Shown here one piece after another: positions 43,140 to 51,772 of a stretch of 64,000 nt of DNA. Source of the stretch: Anaerohalosphaera lusitana (lineage in GTDB: Bacteria; Planctomycetota; Phycisphaerae; Sedimentisphaerales; Anaerohalosphaeraceae); contig NZ_CP019791.1 of NCBI RefSeq assembly GCF_002007645.1, forward strand, positions 1,984,001-2,048,000, written 5' to 3'. The translations under genes were made by a program, and so were the position numbers. Every line of letters starts with the position of its first letter. Position 1 is the stretch's first letter. The notes beneath the pieces were generated by a model. The model had not been told where the DNA came from. It worked only from the letters and a program-made list of their open reading frames with translations, and searched no databases.

Positions 43140-43922
43140 ATGAGGAGCTTTACTGCCAGTTTAATATCACAAACTCGTTGCTTTGCCGGATCTCTCAGAA
43201 AAGGACTGAGCGATCTGCTCTGGCCGGGCGTCTGTTGCCATTGCGGAACTCATCTTCCCGGCAACGAGGAATTCCTTTGCAAAAAATGCTGGGATGACTT
43301 CCAGGTATGTACCGCCGGCGATTATTGTCCTCATTGCGGCCGAGACGCAAGCGGCTACGGCTTGCTCGACGGTCAGTGCGGCAATTGCTTGGACCGCGAG
43401 ATCATGTTCGACAGCATTGCACGGGTCGGCATATACGACGGCCTGCTGCGAAATCTCATCCTCAAATTCAAGTTCCATGACGGCTGTGAACTGGCACCCA
43501 GATTGGGCGAATTGGCCGGTGCTTCACTCTGTACCGCTGAATTTGCCCATGAAATCGACTATTTCGTGCCCGTCCCCCTGTTCTGGCTGCGGCGATTCGG
43601 ACGCGGTTATAACCAGAGCGAGCTGATATGCAAAAAACTCCCAGCCCGCCGGGCTCCGATCAACAACGACCTTGTCCGCATACGCGACACACAAAGACAG
43701 TGGAACCTCACGTCCAGCAAGCGAAAAAAGAACGTCGCCGGAGCCTTCGCCGTACGAAAGGGCCACGATTTTGCAGGCAAGAGAATCTGCCTGGTTGACG
43801 ATATAATAACCAGCGGCGCGACATTGAACGAATGCGCCGCCGTACTGAAGTCAGCCGGTGCCGAGCAGGTTCATGCTCTTGTGCTCGCCGTGGCCGCCCA
43901 GGATTCACGTACCTCGGCCTGA
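43140..43922 (+). CDS. comF: ComF family phosphoribosyltransferase-like protein
   Basis: 260 residues. The N-terminal zinc finger has CxxC pairs 'CCHCG', 'CKKC', 'CPHCG' and 'CGNC' (residues about 32-85); the C-terminal PRTase domain shows 'PVPLFWLRRFGRGYNQSELI' and the PRPP loop 'ICLVDDIITSGATLNEC'. ComF proteins act in DNA uptake during transformation in several bacteria, probably with PriA. A pilus system and cinA are elsewhere in this window, but physical linkage to competence is not shown. The next gene, murJ, starts 41 bases later. Confidence 0.92.
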   Translation: MRSFTASLISQTRCFAGSLRKGLSDLLWPGVCCHCGTHLPGNEEFLCKKCWDDFQVCTAGDYCPHCGRDASGYGLLDGQCGNCLDREIMFDSIARVGIYDGLLRNLILKFKFHDGCELAPRLGELAGASLCTAEFAHEIDYFVPVPLFWLRRFGRGYNQSELICKKLPARRAPINNDLVRIRDTQRQWNLTSSKRKKNVAGAFAVRKGHDFAGKRICLVDDIITSGATLNECAAVLKSAGAEQVHALVLAVAAQDSRTSA

Positions 43923-43963
43923 ATGCTTGCAAGTTCTCGATTAAACGGTTAAAACTGCCCTCC

Positions 43964-45550
43964 ATGATCAAGGGTTTCAAACAAATTGCTGTTTTGACGG
44001 TCTTCAGCCGTATATTCGGCCTCATCAGAGATATGGCGTACAGCTATTTCCTCGGTGCAGGCGGTCTTATGGATGCCTGGACGATCGCTTTTCGCATACC
44101 CAACCTCGCCAGACGGCTCTTCGGCGAAGGTGCGGCCTCCGCTTCGTTCATACCCGTATACAGCGAGGAACTCGCCAATGACCGCGAGTCTGCCGCACGT
44201 CTTGCCAACACCGTGGTGACCAGCGTATTCATAATCCTTGCGGCCCTGGTTCTCATCGGTTGGATGCTAATGGGCGGGTACTGGCTGCTCGCCGACGGCA
44301 CGCAGGATACCAGGCTGATCCTCTCGCTCAGTTCGATCATGCTCCCGTACGCTCTCATGGTCTGCCTGGTCGCGATAATGGCCGGCGTGCTAAACGTCCA
44401 CAAACACTTCGCGGCCCCGGCAGCCGCCCCCATAGTCTTGAATTTTTGCATAATCGGTGCACTGATCATCACCGGCACCGTCATGGGTCTTGACGGCAGG
44501 ATACAGGTCTTCGGTGTCGCAGCAGCCGTCCTGCTTGCCGGCGTATTACAGATATGGATGCAGCGTTCCGCCTTGCGAAAAAGCGGCGTGAAACTGAGCA
44601 TCGGCTGGGATACTAATTCCGCCGCATTCAAAAAGATCATCGTTCTTATGGGACCTATGATCATCGGCCTCACCGTGACGCAGCTCAACACGCTGGCCGA
44701 CGACCTGATCGCGTGGTTCTTTTCCGGGTCCGAAGCAAAGGGCGACTATTTCATGTTGCTCGGCAGACAGCTCGAATATCCCCTCTGGCGCGGTTCCGTT
44801 TCGCACCTTTATTATTCACAAAGGCTTTACCAGTTCCCGCTTGGCGTGCTCGGCATTTCCCTCGCGACAGCCATCTTCCCCCTCATGAGCGAAAGTGCCG
44901 CCAAACGCGATTACGACTCTCTGTGCCTGACCATCGGCAGGGGAGTAAAAGGTGCACTCTTCATCGCAATGCCCGCAACGGTCGGCCTCTGGCTGGTGGC
45001 GGACCCGCTGGTCGCAGCCCTCTTCGAGCACGGCGAGTTCCAGTCCGCCGACACCGGCGCCACCTCATGGACGCTGATCTTCTACGCCCTCGGGCTTTGC
45101 GGCTACTTCTCCCAGCAGATACTCACCCGCGCATTCTACTCCGTTCAGGACTCGAAAACCCCCATGCGAAGTGCCGTCTTCGCGGTCTGCGTTAATATAG
45201 TCCTGAATCTCACCCTGATCTGGTTCATGGGCACCGCGGGCCTGGCATTCTCCACCGCCTTCTGCAGTTATCTGCAGGTAGCTATCCTGATCCTCGCCAT
45301 GCGACACCGCTTCGAACGCAAACTGTTCGACAAACTGGGAATTAACCTGTTCCGCACAACGACCGCTACATGCGTTATGGCGATTGTCGGCTGGGCAGCG
45401 ATAAAGCTGATGGCTGATCTGCCGAACACTACGTTCTACCAGGTCGTCCGACTCGCCGTAATGGTCCCGCTTGCAGGTGGAACATACTATATCTGCTCGG
45501 CAGTACTCAAAAATGAAATGCTGTCGCTTTTCAAAGCCGCTAAAAAGTAG
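43964..45550 (+). CDS. murJ: Lipid II flippase MurJ (MviN)
   Basis: 528 residues from ATG 43964; the frame is open further upstream but that part overlaps comF and is not MurJ-like. The start 'QIAVLTVFSRIFGLIRDMAY' and 'FRIPNLARRLFGEGAASASFIPVYSEE' (in parts) are MurJ signatures, with the conserved Arg and Asp residues of the central cavity. About 14 hydrophobic segments follow. MurJ flips the peptidoglycan precursor lipid II across the inner membrane; its presence supports a peptidoglycan wall in this planctomycete. No good ribosome-binding site is visible. Confidence 0.94.
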   Translation: MIKGFKQIAVLTVFSRIFGLIRDMAYSYFLGAGGLMDAWTIAFRIPNLARRLFGEGAASASFIPVYSEELANDRESAARLANTVVTSVFIILAALVLIGWMLMGGYWLLADGTQDTRLILSLSSIMLPYALMVCLVAIMAGVLNVHKHFAAPAAAPIVLNFCIIGALIITGTVMGLDGRIQVFGVAAAVLLAGVLQIWMQRSALRKSGVKLSIGWDTNSAAFKKIIVLMGPMIIGLTVTQLNTLADDLIAWFFSGSEAKGDYFMLLGRQLEYPLWRGSVSHLYYSQRLYQFPLGVLGISLATAIFPLMSESAAKRDYDSLCLTIGRGVKGALFIAMPATVGLWLVADPLVAALFEHGEFQSADTGATSWTLIFYALGLCGYFSQQILTRAFYSVQDSKTPMRSAVFAVCVNIVLNLTLIWFMGTAGLAFSTAFCSYLQVAILILAMRHRFERKLFDKLGINLFRTTTATCVMAIVGWAAIKLMADLPNTTFYQVVRLAVMVPLAGGTYYICSAVLKNEMLSLFKAAKK

Positions 45551-45656
45551 CTGTTGAGTCACGCCCGCTTTGCCGATATAACTGAATACACATGTATCTA
45601 TTTGACTGACGCCAATGTCACAACAACAACCGTCATACAAATTGGAGAATACGCTG

Positions 45657-47996
45657 ATGAATTTCAGAAAATCCACGATTTCGCTTGTCGCTTTATTTCT
45701 TCTGAACGGCTTTTGCCTCGACAATGCTCATGCCGCTGAAAAGGCTGAACTCGCGTCTCCCCTCTGCGCAAAGGCTCTGGCCGATAATGCTAGAAGTTTG
45801 CATATAGCCGCTGAGGACAACCCGGAGCTCTCTCAGGTCGCTATGGTACTTATTGAGGCCGCCATGGAACTGGACCCCCGAGCGGATTATCTCGCTCCTC
45901 TGGCACTGGAGATCAGCAGTCGGGCAAGCGACGGCTTTACGGTCCCTCGCTTAACGCAGATACTGCGAGGCTACGTGACTGACGAGTCCGACCTGGTAGT
46001 TGTCCACAAAGCAGTAGCGAAAACTCTCGACCAACTGGATTCCTGGGAACAACGCGAGGAGTTCCTCGGCAAGCTGTTCCGCGTTCTCAGAAAACAGAAC
46101 TCTGTTCTTGCCTCCGAATTGGCTGCGGAGCTCGGTACGATGTGGTTCGAGAAAGCCGAAACCCAAAGGGCTGCAAACTATTTCTCACAGGCTTACGACC
46201 TCAACCCCTACAATCAGAAAGCTTTTCAAAAACTTGACGCACTTCTACGAAGCGGGGGAGGCGGTTTCAACAGGGCCGGCGTCGCTGTCAACATGCGATA
46301 CCGTCTCACCGAGAACCCATTCTCTTTAAGCCGCGCTCTTGATCTTGCCGGCTTCCTTGAAGGTCTTGCGTCTTTCGACCAGGCTTCCAAAGCCTATGCA
46401 TATTCGGCAGAATTGTTCGACTACCTCAACGAAGACAGCGAGCTGCCTTCGATGATCTACCTGCAATGGATGCTCTGCGCTTACAATGCCGATATGCCCG
46501 ATATCTGCAGCGAAATTGCCGATCGCGTCCAGAAGGAGACAGGTTTCGACCTCGTCACCCAGGCACTCGCGATCAAGGCCGCTGTTAACGCTGGAACAAA
46601 AGACACTTCAGCTCTCGCCGAGCTTGGCAAAAAAGCGGAGCAGATGCTCGAAAACGAAAACGCAGGCAAGCTGCTGGACCCACTGACGATCGCCTGGTAT
46701 TACAGCTTCGTGCTGCCGGATTTCGACAAGGCATTGACATGGGCCAACCGAGCCCTCTCCGCAGAGCCCGACCGTGAAGAGGTCAAAGCGATCCTCGCAT
46801 ACGCTATGGCAAATAATGGCGATGGACAAGGCGAGACAGTCAAAGAGTTAGCCGCTGATATCGCTGAATTCAACCAGACTGCGCGTCTTGCGGTCACATT
46901 GTCTGAAATTTCGGATCCCTCACAGCAGCAGGACGATGCAGCAGTCACGGAAAAACTCAATGCCGTCGTCCTCATGTCACCCAGCTCACTTGCCGCCCAA
47001 AAGGCCCGAGCGATAATGCAGCAGCGAAACGAAGACTACCAGCCCGCATTGGATCCCGAGCCGGTGATAAGTGAGCTGAAAACCCGTTTCGATAACGTCG
47101 TCGTGCCCGCATTCAAGCCGGTCGATCAGCTCGTGGACATCAAGCTGAAAACTTCAAGTGATAAGGTCTCGCAAAACAGCGACCTTTGGGCAAAGATCCT
47201 GATAACCAATAACAGCAATCAGGATCTGGTCATATCGGATGACAGCTTTCTGACCGGCAGCATCCTGGTCAATGCAAAGATCTCAGGAGATGTGAATGTC
47301 TCGCTGGGCGAACTGATCAGTCAAAATATCCAGCCGGGCGAACCAATCGCTCCCGGCGATTATGCATCTCTTGATCTCCACCTCAGCGTCGGCCAAATGA
47401 ACCGTATACTGACCATCTACCCCCAGGCCGACCTCACGCTGGAGTTTGAGTGCATCCTGGAGCCCTCCGTTCCCCAAGACGGCAAGATAACCAGCTCGTT
47501 GGGTTCCACCGGTGTGCTCACCAAAAAGATTACCCGCCCCGGCGTATTCCTCAGCAGGGCATATTTCTCGCAGAGACTCAAGGCCCTCAGCCGCGGACAG
47601 GCAAAACAGCGGGTTGTAACTGTCGAGCTTTTGGCCAACCTGCTCGCCGAACAGTACGCATTCGAGGCGATCGAGCCTCTTTATAAAGCTGTGAAAGTGG
47701 AGCGGTCAACGCTCGTCCGGGGCCTGAAAAAGGGACTGCAGGACGAGAATTGGATCGTCAAAACAGCCACTCTCAATGCTATAGTAAACGCTGTTGGTGC
47801 TGGAAACGCCGATTTGCTAAGCAGCGTCTCTGCACATGTCAATGATCAGCAATGGCCCGTCAGATTGATGGCGATTTATCTTTTGGACATGCAAGAAGGC
47901 AAAGAGTTCGATAAGGTTATGACCTGGTTCGCCAAAGAGGATAGCAATAGATTAGTACGCAATTTGGCCCAATCGCTTAAAAATTTGAGTGATTAG
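45657..47996 (+). CDS. Secreted TPR/HEAT-repeat protein of unknown function
   Basis: 779 residues from ATG 45657 (GGAGA upstream). Signal peptide about 1-27 ending 'NAHAA'. Residues about 40-420 are helical and repeat-like, with TPR-style stretches such as 'ANYFSQAYDLNPYNQKAFQKLDALL' (in part) and 'DKALTWANRALSAEPDREEV'. A beta-rich domain occupies about 480-620 ('SDLWAKILITNNSNQDLVIS'). The last 110 residues look like HEAT repeats ('LLSSVSAHVNDQQWPVRLMAIYLL' region). This combination suggests a periplasmic scaffold. I do not recognise the family. Confidence 0.75.
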   Translation: MNFRKSTISLVALFLLNGFCLDNAHAAEKAELASPLCAKALADNARSLHIAAEDNPELSQVAMVLIEAAMELDPRADYLAPLALEISSRASDGFTVPRLTQILRGYVTDESDLVVVHKAVAKTLDQLDSWEQREEFLGKLFRVLRKQNSVLASELAAELGTMWFEKAETQRAANYFSQAYDLNPYNQKAFQKLDALLRSGGGGFNRAGVAVNMRYRLTENPFSLSRALDLAGFLEGLASFDQASKAYAYSAELFDYLNEDSELPSMIYLQWMLCAYNADMPDICSEIADRVQKETGFDLVTQALAIKAAVNAGTKDTSALAELGKKAEQMLENENAGKLLDPLTIAWYYSFVLPDFDKALTWANRALSAEPDREEVKAILAYAMANNGDGQGETVKELAADIAEFNQTARLAVTLSEISDPSQQQDDAAVTEKLNAVVLMSPSSLAAQKARAIMQQRNEDYQPALDPEPVISELKTRFDNVVVPAFKPVDQLVDIKLKTSSDKVSQNSDLWAKILITNNSNQDLVISDDSFLTGSILVNAKISGDVNVSLGELISQNIQPGEPIAPGDYASLDLHLSVGQMNRILTIYPQADLTLEFECILEPSVPQDGKITSSLGSTGVLTKKITRPGVFLSRAYFSQRLKALSRGQAKQRVVTVELLANLLAEQYAFEAIEPLYKAVKVERSTLVRGLKKGLQDENWIVKTATLNAIVNAVGAGNADLLSSVSAHVNDQQWPVRLMAIYLLDMQEGKEFDKVMTWFAKEDSNRLVRNLAQSLKNLSD

Positions 47997-48105
47997 CCCC
48001 TGTCTCGAGTGTCGTAAGTCCCTGTAAAGGCTTTGCTTATGTGATTATGCACGGCAATTTCGGGGTGTTGCCGTTAATATGTGGCAAAATTTTTTGAAAA
48101 AAGTG

Positions 48106-48134
48106 TTGTAAAGCCTGCTGAAATTATGTATTCT
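48106..48134 (+). promoter_or_regulatory. Candidate promoter of the ferredoxin gene
   Basis: TTGTAA (48106-48111), 17-base spacer, TATTCT (48129-48134), about 43 bases before the ATG. Confidence 0.45.
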
Positions 48135-48176
48135 CTCGGCCTCAGTTGAACGATGATCTTTTTGAAAGGGGATTTT

Positions 48177-48350
48177 ATGCCAGCTAAGGTAGATGCAGAT
48201 AAGTGTACAGGCTGTGGTGCTTGCCTTGATTCTTGCCCCAGCGAAGCAATCAGCATGGACGGCGGCGTTGCAGTAATCGACGCTGACGCATGTGTAGACT
48301 GTGGTGTTTGCGTGGATGATTGCCCCGTAGAGGCGATCAGCATGGAATAG
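48177..48350 (+). CDS. 2[4Fe-4S] ferredoxin
   Basis: 57 residues from ATG 48177, with AAAGGGG eight bases upstream. Two CxxCxxCxxxCP clusters are complete: 'CTGCGACLDSCP' style (residues 10-20; sequence CTGCGACLDSCP) and 'CVDCGVCVDDCP'. The spacing is that of clostridial-type ferredoxins, with pseudo-twofold symmetry ('SEAISMD', 'VEAISME'). It is a low-potential electron carrier, expected in an anaerobe. It is acidic and stands alone, between the TPR protein and tRNA-Glu. Confidence 0.95.
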   Translation: MPAKVDADKCTGCGACLDSCPSEAISMDGGVAVIDADACVDCGVCVDDCPVEAISME

Positions 48351-48362
48351 CACCATGAAAGT

Positions 48363-48437
48363 GGTCCCATCGTCTAGTCAGGTCTAGGACACCGGGTTTT
48401 CAACCCGGCAACAGGGGTTCGAATCCCCTTGGGACTA
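48363..48437 (+). tRNA. tRNA-Glu (anticodon TTC)
   Basis: 75 bases: acceptor GGTCCCA paired to TGGGACT (first pair G-U), anticodon stem CCGGG/CCCGG with loop TTTTCAA (anticodon TTC), T-stem AGGGG/CCCCT with TTCGAAT, discriminator A. No CCA encoded. An accessory patch begins right after it. Confidence 0.96.
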
Positions 48438-48443
48438 TCTACT

Positions 48444-48476
48444 AACCCGCTTTACGGCAGCGTAAGGCGGGTTTTT
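48444..48476 (+). terminator. Intrinsic terminator after tRNA-Glu
   Basis: AACCCGCTTTACG pairs with CGTAAGGCGGGTT (one G-U pair) around GCAG, followed by TTTTT. Positioned six bases after the tRNA. From 48477 to 48659 I see no gene. Confidence 0.88.
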
Positions 48477-48659
48477 CTATGCGCAAATCATAGCCAGCTC
48501 AGTTCCGATGACATCACTCAGAATTAGCCGTAAACCGCAAATCCGTACTTGTACACACGCCCACAACTGTATATACTGAACATCCCCTGTTTGAAATCGC
48601 TTAATTGGGTGTGGCGTTTGCTTGCTCCCTCTGACACGAGAAGTAAACATTGGAAGTAG

Positions 48660-49028
48660 ATGACTCCCCAAACCAGATTCATAATCAAAGGCGCAGTGGC
48701 TGGTTTTATTCTAGGCTGTATTTTCTTTGGCCATACGTTCGAGACAAGCACTCAGCCTGAGACACTCCGCGTATTTACGGAAGATGGTCAATTAATACAG
48801 TCTTTGACCTACGAAACGCTTGTAAGAACGTTGGTGATCAGCCCTTCTGGCATCTTGTTTGGCGGCGGTGCTTTGGCCGCAGTATCTGCATTCATTGCTT
48901 TTCTTGTAATTGAAAGCTGGTCTGGCATCACCTACCGGGAACTGTTTAAAAAGCTGACTGCACACACTGTGTTCAAAAGAATCGTTCGTAGCAAAAGTAA
49001 TGAAAAAGTTTTTTTCAAAATGCTATAA
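48660..49028 (+). CDS. Small membrane protein, unknown
   Basis: 122 residues with two likely membrane helices (about 8-25 and 62-85, 'GILFGGGALAAVSAFIAFLVI') and a basic C-terminus. GGAAG precedes the ATG. Base composition is more AT-rich than in the flanking core genes. No family recognised. It lies between tRNA-Glu and Rhs remnants, a place where accessory genes collect. Confidence 0.6.
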   Translation: MTPQTRFIIKGAVAGFILGCIFFGHTFETSTQPETLRVFTEDGQLIQSLTYETLVRTLVISPSGILFGGGALAAVSAFIAFLVIESWSGITYRELFKKLTAHTVFKRIVRSKSNEKVFFKML

Positions 49029-49164
49029 GTACAAACTAACTGGCTTTAATTCCAATTCGGCTTGGTGTCAGGCACTTAAAAAGTGCGGGCATGATTATAA
49101 TCCTCCTGGAATACAACCCGGAATGAATGAAGATTTATCAAAGGCAAAGACATGTTTAAATTAA
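49000..49164 (+). pseudogene. Possible remnant of an Rhs C-terminal segment
   Basis: A reading frame of 54 codons overlaps the ends of both neighbours. Its text 'KLTGFNSNSAWCQALKKCGH' and 'NPPGIQPG' resembles the 'GxNSNS...L..aG....P....PG' end found in some Rhs-associated C-terminal domains. It has no convincing start signal. With an Rhs-core fragment 470 bases on, it may be what is left of an Rhs tip. Low confidence. Confidence 0.35.
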
Positions 49165-49601
49165 AATTTGATATCATACTTATGTTGCCCATATTTTGTT
49201 TAACGCTATTTGGTTGCAACGATTCACGAGATACTGTTCAACCAAATGATAGACTTCCTGCCCACCTTGTTGGGGTTTGGGCCAGCGAAGACGCTGTAAT
49301 GGAGGGTTCTGCTCTATTTGAAGGTGTAGCTGTCTATCTCGGAGCCGATGGTGTCGGAGCTATCGTGGGTGGTCCGCCTGCTATTGGGTGTCAGATCATT
49401 GCAAAATTTGAAAGTAGTAATGATACTATTTTATATGAGATGACAGAAAACGGAAAGACTGTTGAGAAAGGCAAATTGCTTTACGATCCTGATCACCGTA
49501 CACTCACTCTAATTCAAGATACCTGTGTGGTGCTCACGCGACGTTTTGATGAACTAGATGATAACACTCTTACGGATTTGGGATTGGAAGAAGAAAACTA
49601 A
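49152..49601 (+). CDS. Predicted lipoprotein, unknown; possible former immunity partner
   Basis: 149 residues. Signal sequence 'DIILMLPIFCLTLFGC' ends in a lipobox (LFGC) near residue 22. The mature part, starting 'NDSRDTVQPNDRLPAHLVGVWASED', has a lipocalin-like 'GVWASED...' opening and simple beta-strand pattern. AT-rich relative to the core genes. It stands between two Rhs-like fragments, the place where an immunity gene would be in an Rhs locus, but this is only position-based inference. Confidence 0.65.
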   Translation: MFKLKFDIILMLPIFCLTLFGCNDSRDTVQPNDRLPAHLVGVWASEDAVMEGSALFEGVAVYLGADGVGAIVGGPPAIGCQIIAKFESSNDTILYEMTENGKTVEKGKLLYDPDHRTLTLIQDTCVVLTRRFDELDDNTLTDLGLEEEN

Positions 49602-49629
49602 ATATATGAATGCCAGATACTCGCGTTAG

Positions 49630-49857
49630 TTTTGGGCGTTTGATTACGACGCGCTCGGCCAGCGTGTCCGCAATCCCGACCACAAAACGCCAGCGAACAC
49701 ACGTATCTACTACTACGACAACTGGCAGTTGCCGGCCGAAAACCACAACATCAACAACTTCAAACGCCCCTCCGACCGCGACAACCACATCTACGAGCCT
49801 CACACGCTCCAAGCCCCTAATCAGCCTCCGCCAACTCACTTTCGATTGTCGCCTTGA
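49630..49857 (+). pseudogene. Rhs/YD-repeat core fragment
   Basis: A stop at 49627-49629 precedes an open stretch that reads 'FDYDALGQRVRNPDHKTPAN' and then 'TRIYYYDNWQLPAENHN', the typical 'YDALGRRI...YYYDGWQ' sequence of Rhs repeats. It has no start codon and ends at a TGA overlapping the convergent UvrC-like gene. This is a relic of a large Rhs protein gene, cut at both ends. Confidence 0.7.
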
Positions 49858-50968
49858 TTATCCCCACATCAGGAATACCTCGCGAGCAGTCCAGCCACAG
49901 CCCCTTTTTCTTGCTTCTAAAAAGAAAATACGAAAGTATGCCGATCCGCTCGTTTGCCTGTCGGCTGTCCTCTACCGGAGTCTGCTTTGAAACTTCGGCT
50001 TCCAGATTCTCCAGTTCCCCCAACTCGTCACTCAGCAGGAAGTCCGAAAACTCCACCGTCCTGTCCAGCCGAACAAGAAAAGCACTGTACGTCTGTACCT
50101 TCTTCTTGCTCCCCTCTACCGCGACTCTCGCGGACCTGTCGACATGCAGCACAGCCAGCTTTTCCGTATCATTCACCCACTGATAATCAGCCTTCTTAAG
50201 CTGCTCCAGCTTCCCCAGCTTCTTCTTGCAATCGGCAGCCTGCTCGAATTCCAGTCGCTTGGATTGCTCCCGCATCAGCGACTCGAACTCCTTCACAACC
50301 CCGTCTAAACCACCTGAGGCCGTCCGTATCGCCTTATCAACCGACTCACGGTAATCATCAGCCGATATTCGCCCATCGCATGGAGCGGGGCACGTATGCA
50401 TCTGCAGATAAGGACACGTTTTATGACTGCCTTCCCGTATCAGGTCAGGCCGTCGGCAAAGGCAGAAAACCTCGTTGAGTATCTGCACAAAATCGTTCGC
50501 TGCCCGGCGAGACGGAAAGGGCCCAAACACTTTCTGCTTATCCTGAGCGATCGGCGAGGTGGAGGTGGCAAAATAGGGCCAGATAAAATCCAGACCCACG
50601 CTCGCATAAGTTTGCTTCGGAAGGGCGACCAGGCTCCTGTATTCGTCCGGAAATATCGTCCGGGCACTGAGGTAATAATACAGCATCGCCCGAAAATCAT
50701 TATAACAGCACGTATAGTACACCTTGTCAGTGACTGGAGAAATGTCAGGCGTCTTCGTGATCTCTTCTTCGTCATCCGAAGAAACCAGCTTCGCCCTTGC
50801 CTGCCGTCTGATATCGCCGGCTATCTGCAGCTTGATAGCTTGGCCCTGCCCATTCGCAAAACAGATGATCCCTTTGCAGGCGGGCAGCTCCTTGAGCTGA
50901 TCAAAAAAAACGGCTGTCTGCTCACTGGTATCCAGTTGCAAACAGCCGTCGAATAGCTCATCTAGCAA
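49817..50968 (-). CDS. UvrC-like protein lacking the C-terminal nuclease, GIY-YIG motif degenerate
   Basis: 383 residues. Residues about 145-260 match the middle of UvrC: 'FGPFPSRRAANDFVQILNEV', the Cys block 'TCPYLQMHTCPAPCDGRIS', 'YRESVDKAI' and the UvrB-binding UVR motif 'EQSKRLEFEQAADCKKKLG'. The N-terminal GIY-YIG region is present in outline ('LPACKGIICFANG', 'GDIRRQARA'), but the Tyr residues and the YIG-GK text are lost; the Arg of the helix remains. The C-terminal RNase H-like and HhH domains of UvrC are missing. It may bind UvrB without incising, or be a repurposed regulator. Starts four bases after the FabZ-like gene. Confidence 0.82.
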   Translation of the reverse strand: MLDELFDGCLQLDTSEQTAVFFDQLKELPACKGIICFANGQGQAIKLQIAGDIRRQARAKLVSSDDEEEITKTPDISPVTDKVYYTCCYNDFRAMLYYYLSARTIFPDEYRSLVALPKQTYASVGLDFIWPYFATSTSPIAQDKQKVFGPFPSRRAANDFVQILNEVFCLCRRPDLIREGSHKTCPYLQMHTCPAPCDGRISADDYRESVDKAIRTASGGLDGVVKEFESLMREQSKRLEFEQAADCKKKLGKLEQLKKADYQWVNDTEKLAVLHVDRSARVAVEGSKKKVQTYSAFLVRLDRTVEFSDFLLSDELGELENLEAEVSKQTPVEDSRQANERIGILSYFLFRSKKKGLWLDCSRGIPDVGIIKATIESELAEAD

Positions 50969-50972
50969 TTTC

Positions 50973-51443
50973 TCAGACCTTCATACCTGAAACAACAGTA
51001 TCGAAGACGATTTTCCCGTTCACGACCCCTTGGACCATGGCGCTGAACTGTCTGCTTCTGACCTTGTGAATATGTCCGAGCATATACAGTCTGTCGCCGG
51101 GTACTACCGTGCCGCGAAACTTCGTTTTATCGATGCCCGAAAAACCTATAAAACCCTCAAGCCCGTGAATCCTTTTCATATAAAAACTACTGAGCTGAGC
51201 TGCCGCTTCGATCATAATAACGCCCGGCATTATGGGCCGGCCCGGTATATGACCCCGAACCCAGAACTCATTTTCAGTGATGTCTTTATATCCTATCGCT
51301 CGCATGCTGTCCTTGTCATACCAGACAATGGCATCGAGCTGTTCCATCTCATAGGATTGTGGGTTTACTTCCGCGATCTGCTCACGGCCAAACTCAATGT
51401 TGTCAAGATCAATGTCGGAAATATCAAATAACAACTCTGGCAT
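50973..51443 (-). CDS. fabZ: FabZ-like 3-hydroxyacyl-ACP dehydratase
   Basis: 156 residues, hotdog fold. The active-site block 'GHIPGRPIMPGVIMIEAAAQ' carries the catalytic His and Glu of FabZ (the usual text is GHFPG.PVMPGV...EA.AQ). Later 'GIDKTKFRGTVVPGDRL' is also FabZ-like. AAAGAGG lies eight bases before the ATG. It dehydrates 3-hydroxyacyl-ACP in fatty acid synthesis; a FabA-like or specialised dehydratase cannot be excluded. Unexpected partner: the UvrC-like gene follows after four bases. Confidence 0.88.
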   Translation of the reverse strand: MPELLFDISDIDLDNIEFGREQIAEVNPQSYEMEQLDAIVWYDKDSMRAIGYKDITENEFWVRGHIPGRPIMPGVIMIEAAAQLSSFYMKRIHGLEGFIGFSGIDKTKFRGTVVPGDRLYMLGHIHKVRSRQFSAMVQGVVNGKIVFDTVVSGMKV

Positions 51444-51543
51444 CGAAATCCTCTTTCGGTACTAATATCGACAGCGATTCTTAAGCAATCCGTATTAAAT
51501 GAACGCTGTCGGGCTGCTGAAGTCTTTTTTTAAATTAAGACAC

Positions 51544-51717
51544 TTAGTCAGTCGAGCGAAGCTCGAGAACCCTGTTACGTACTTCCTGTGCAGCCTGCTT
51601 GATTGTCTGCATCTGCTTACGAACCCGTGTGCCTGCAGCTTTGTTGCCGCCTTCTGCCTTGTTTACGTCGTCTTCGATTTCTGAAACAAGTTGCTTTAGC
51701 TGATCATATTCTTGCAT
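51544..51717 (-). CDS. Histone H1-like Hc1 protein, short form
   Basis: 57 residues from ATG 51717 (GGAGAGGAAA upstream). 'MQEYDQLKQLVSEIEDDVNK' and 'GNKAAGTRVRKQMQTIKQAA' match the N-terminal domain of the chlamydial Hc1 family (HctA). The Lys-rich DNA-binding tail of Hc1 is absent, so the protein is a nearly bare helical hairpin. Comparable short forms occur in planctomycetes. A nucleoid role is plausible but not shown. It has its own strong promoter at 51773. Confidence 0.85.
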   Translation of the reverse strand: MQEYDQLKQLVSEIEDDVNKAEGGNKAAGTRVRKQMQTIKQAAQEVRNRVLELRSTD

Positions 51718-51772
51718 GGAATTTCCTCTCCAAAAAATAAGACAGTAATACTCTTTATTTGTATGATTCGAA

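Noticed and set aside
48363-49857. Integrative element inserted at tRNA-Glu
   Set aside because: No integrase and no repeat of the tRNA 3' end was found downstream, so only an accessory patch can be claimed.
49610-49990. Thr/Ser-rich open frame across the Rhs fragment
   Set aside because: The neighbouring frame carries clear Rhs text; this one is a low-complexity shadow and overlaps the UvrC-like gene.
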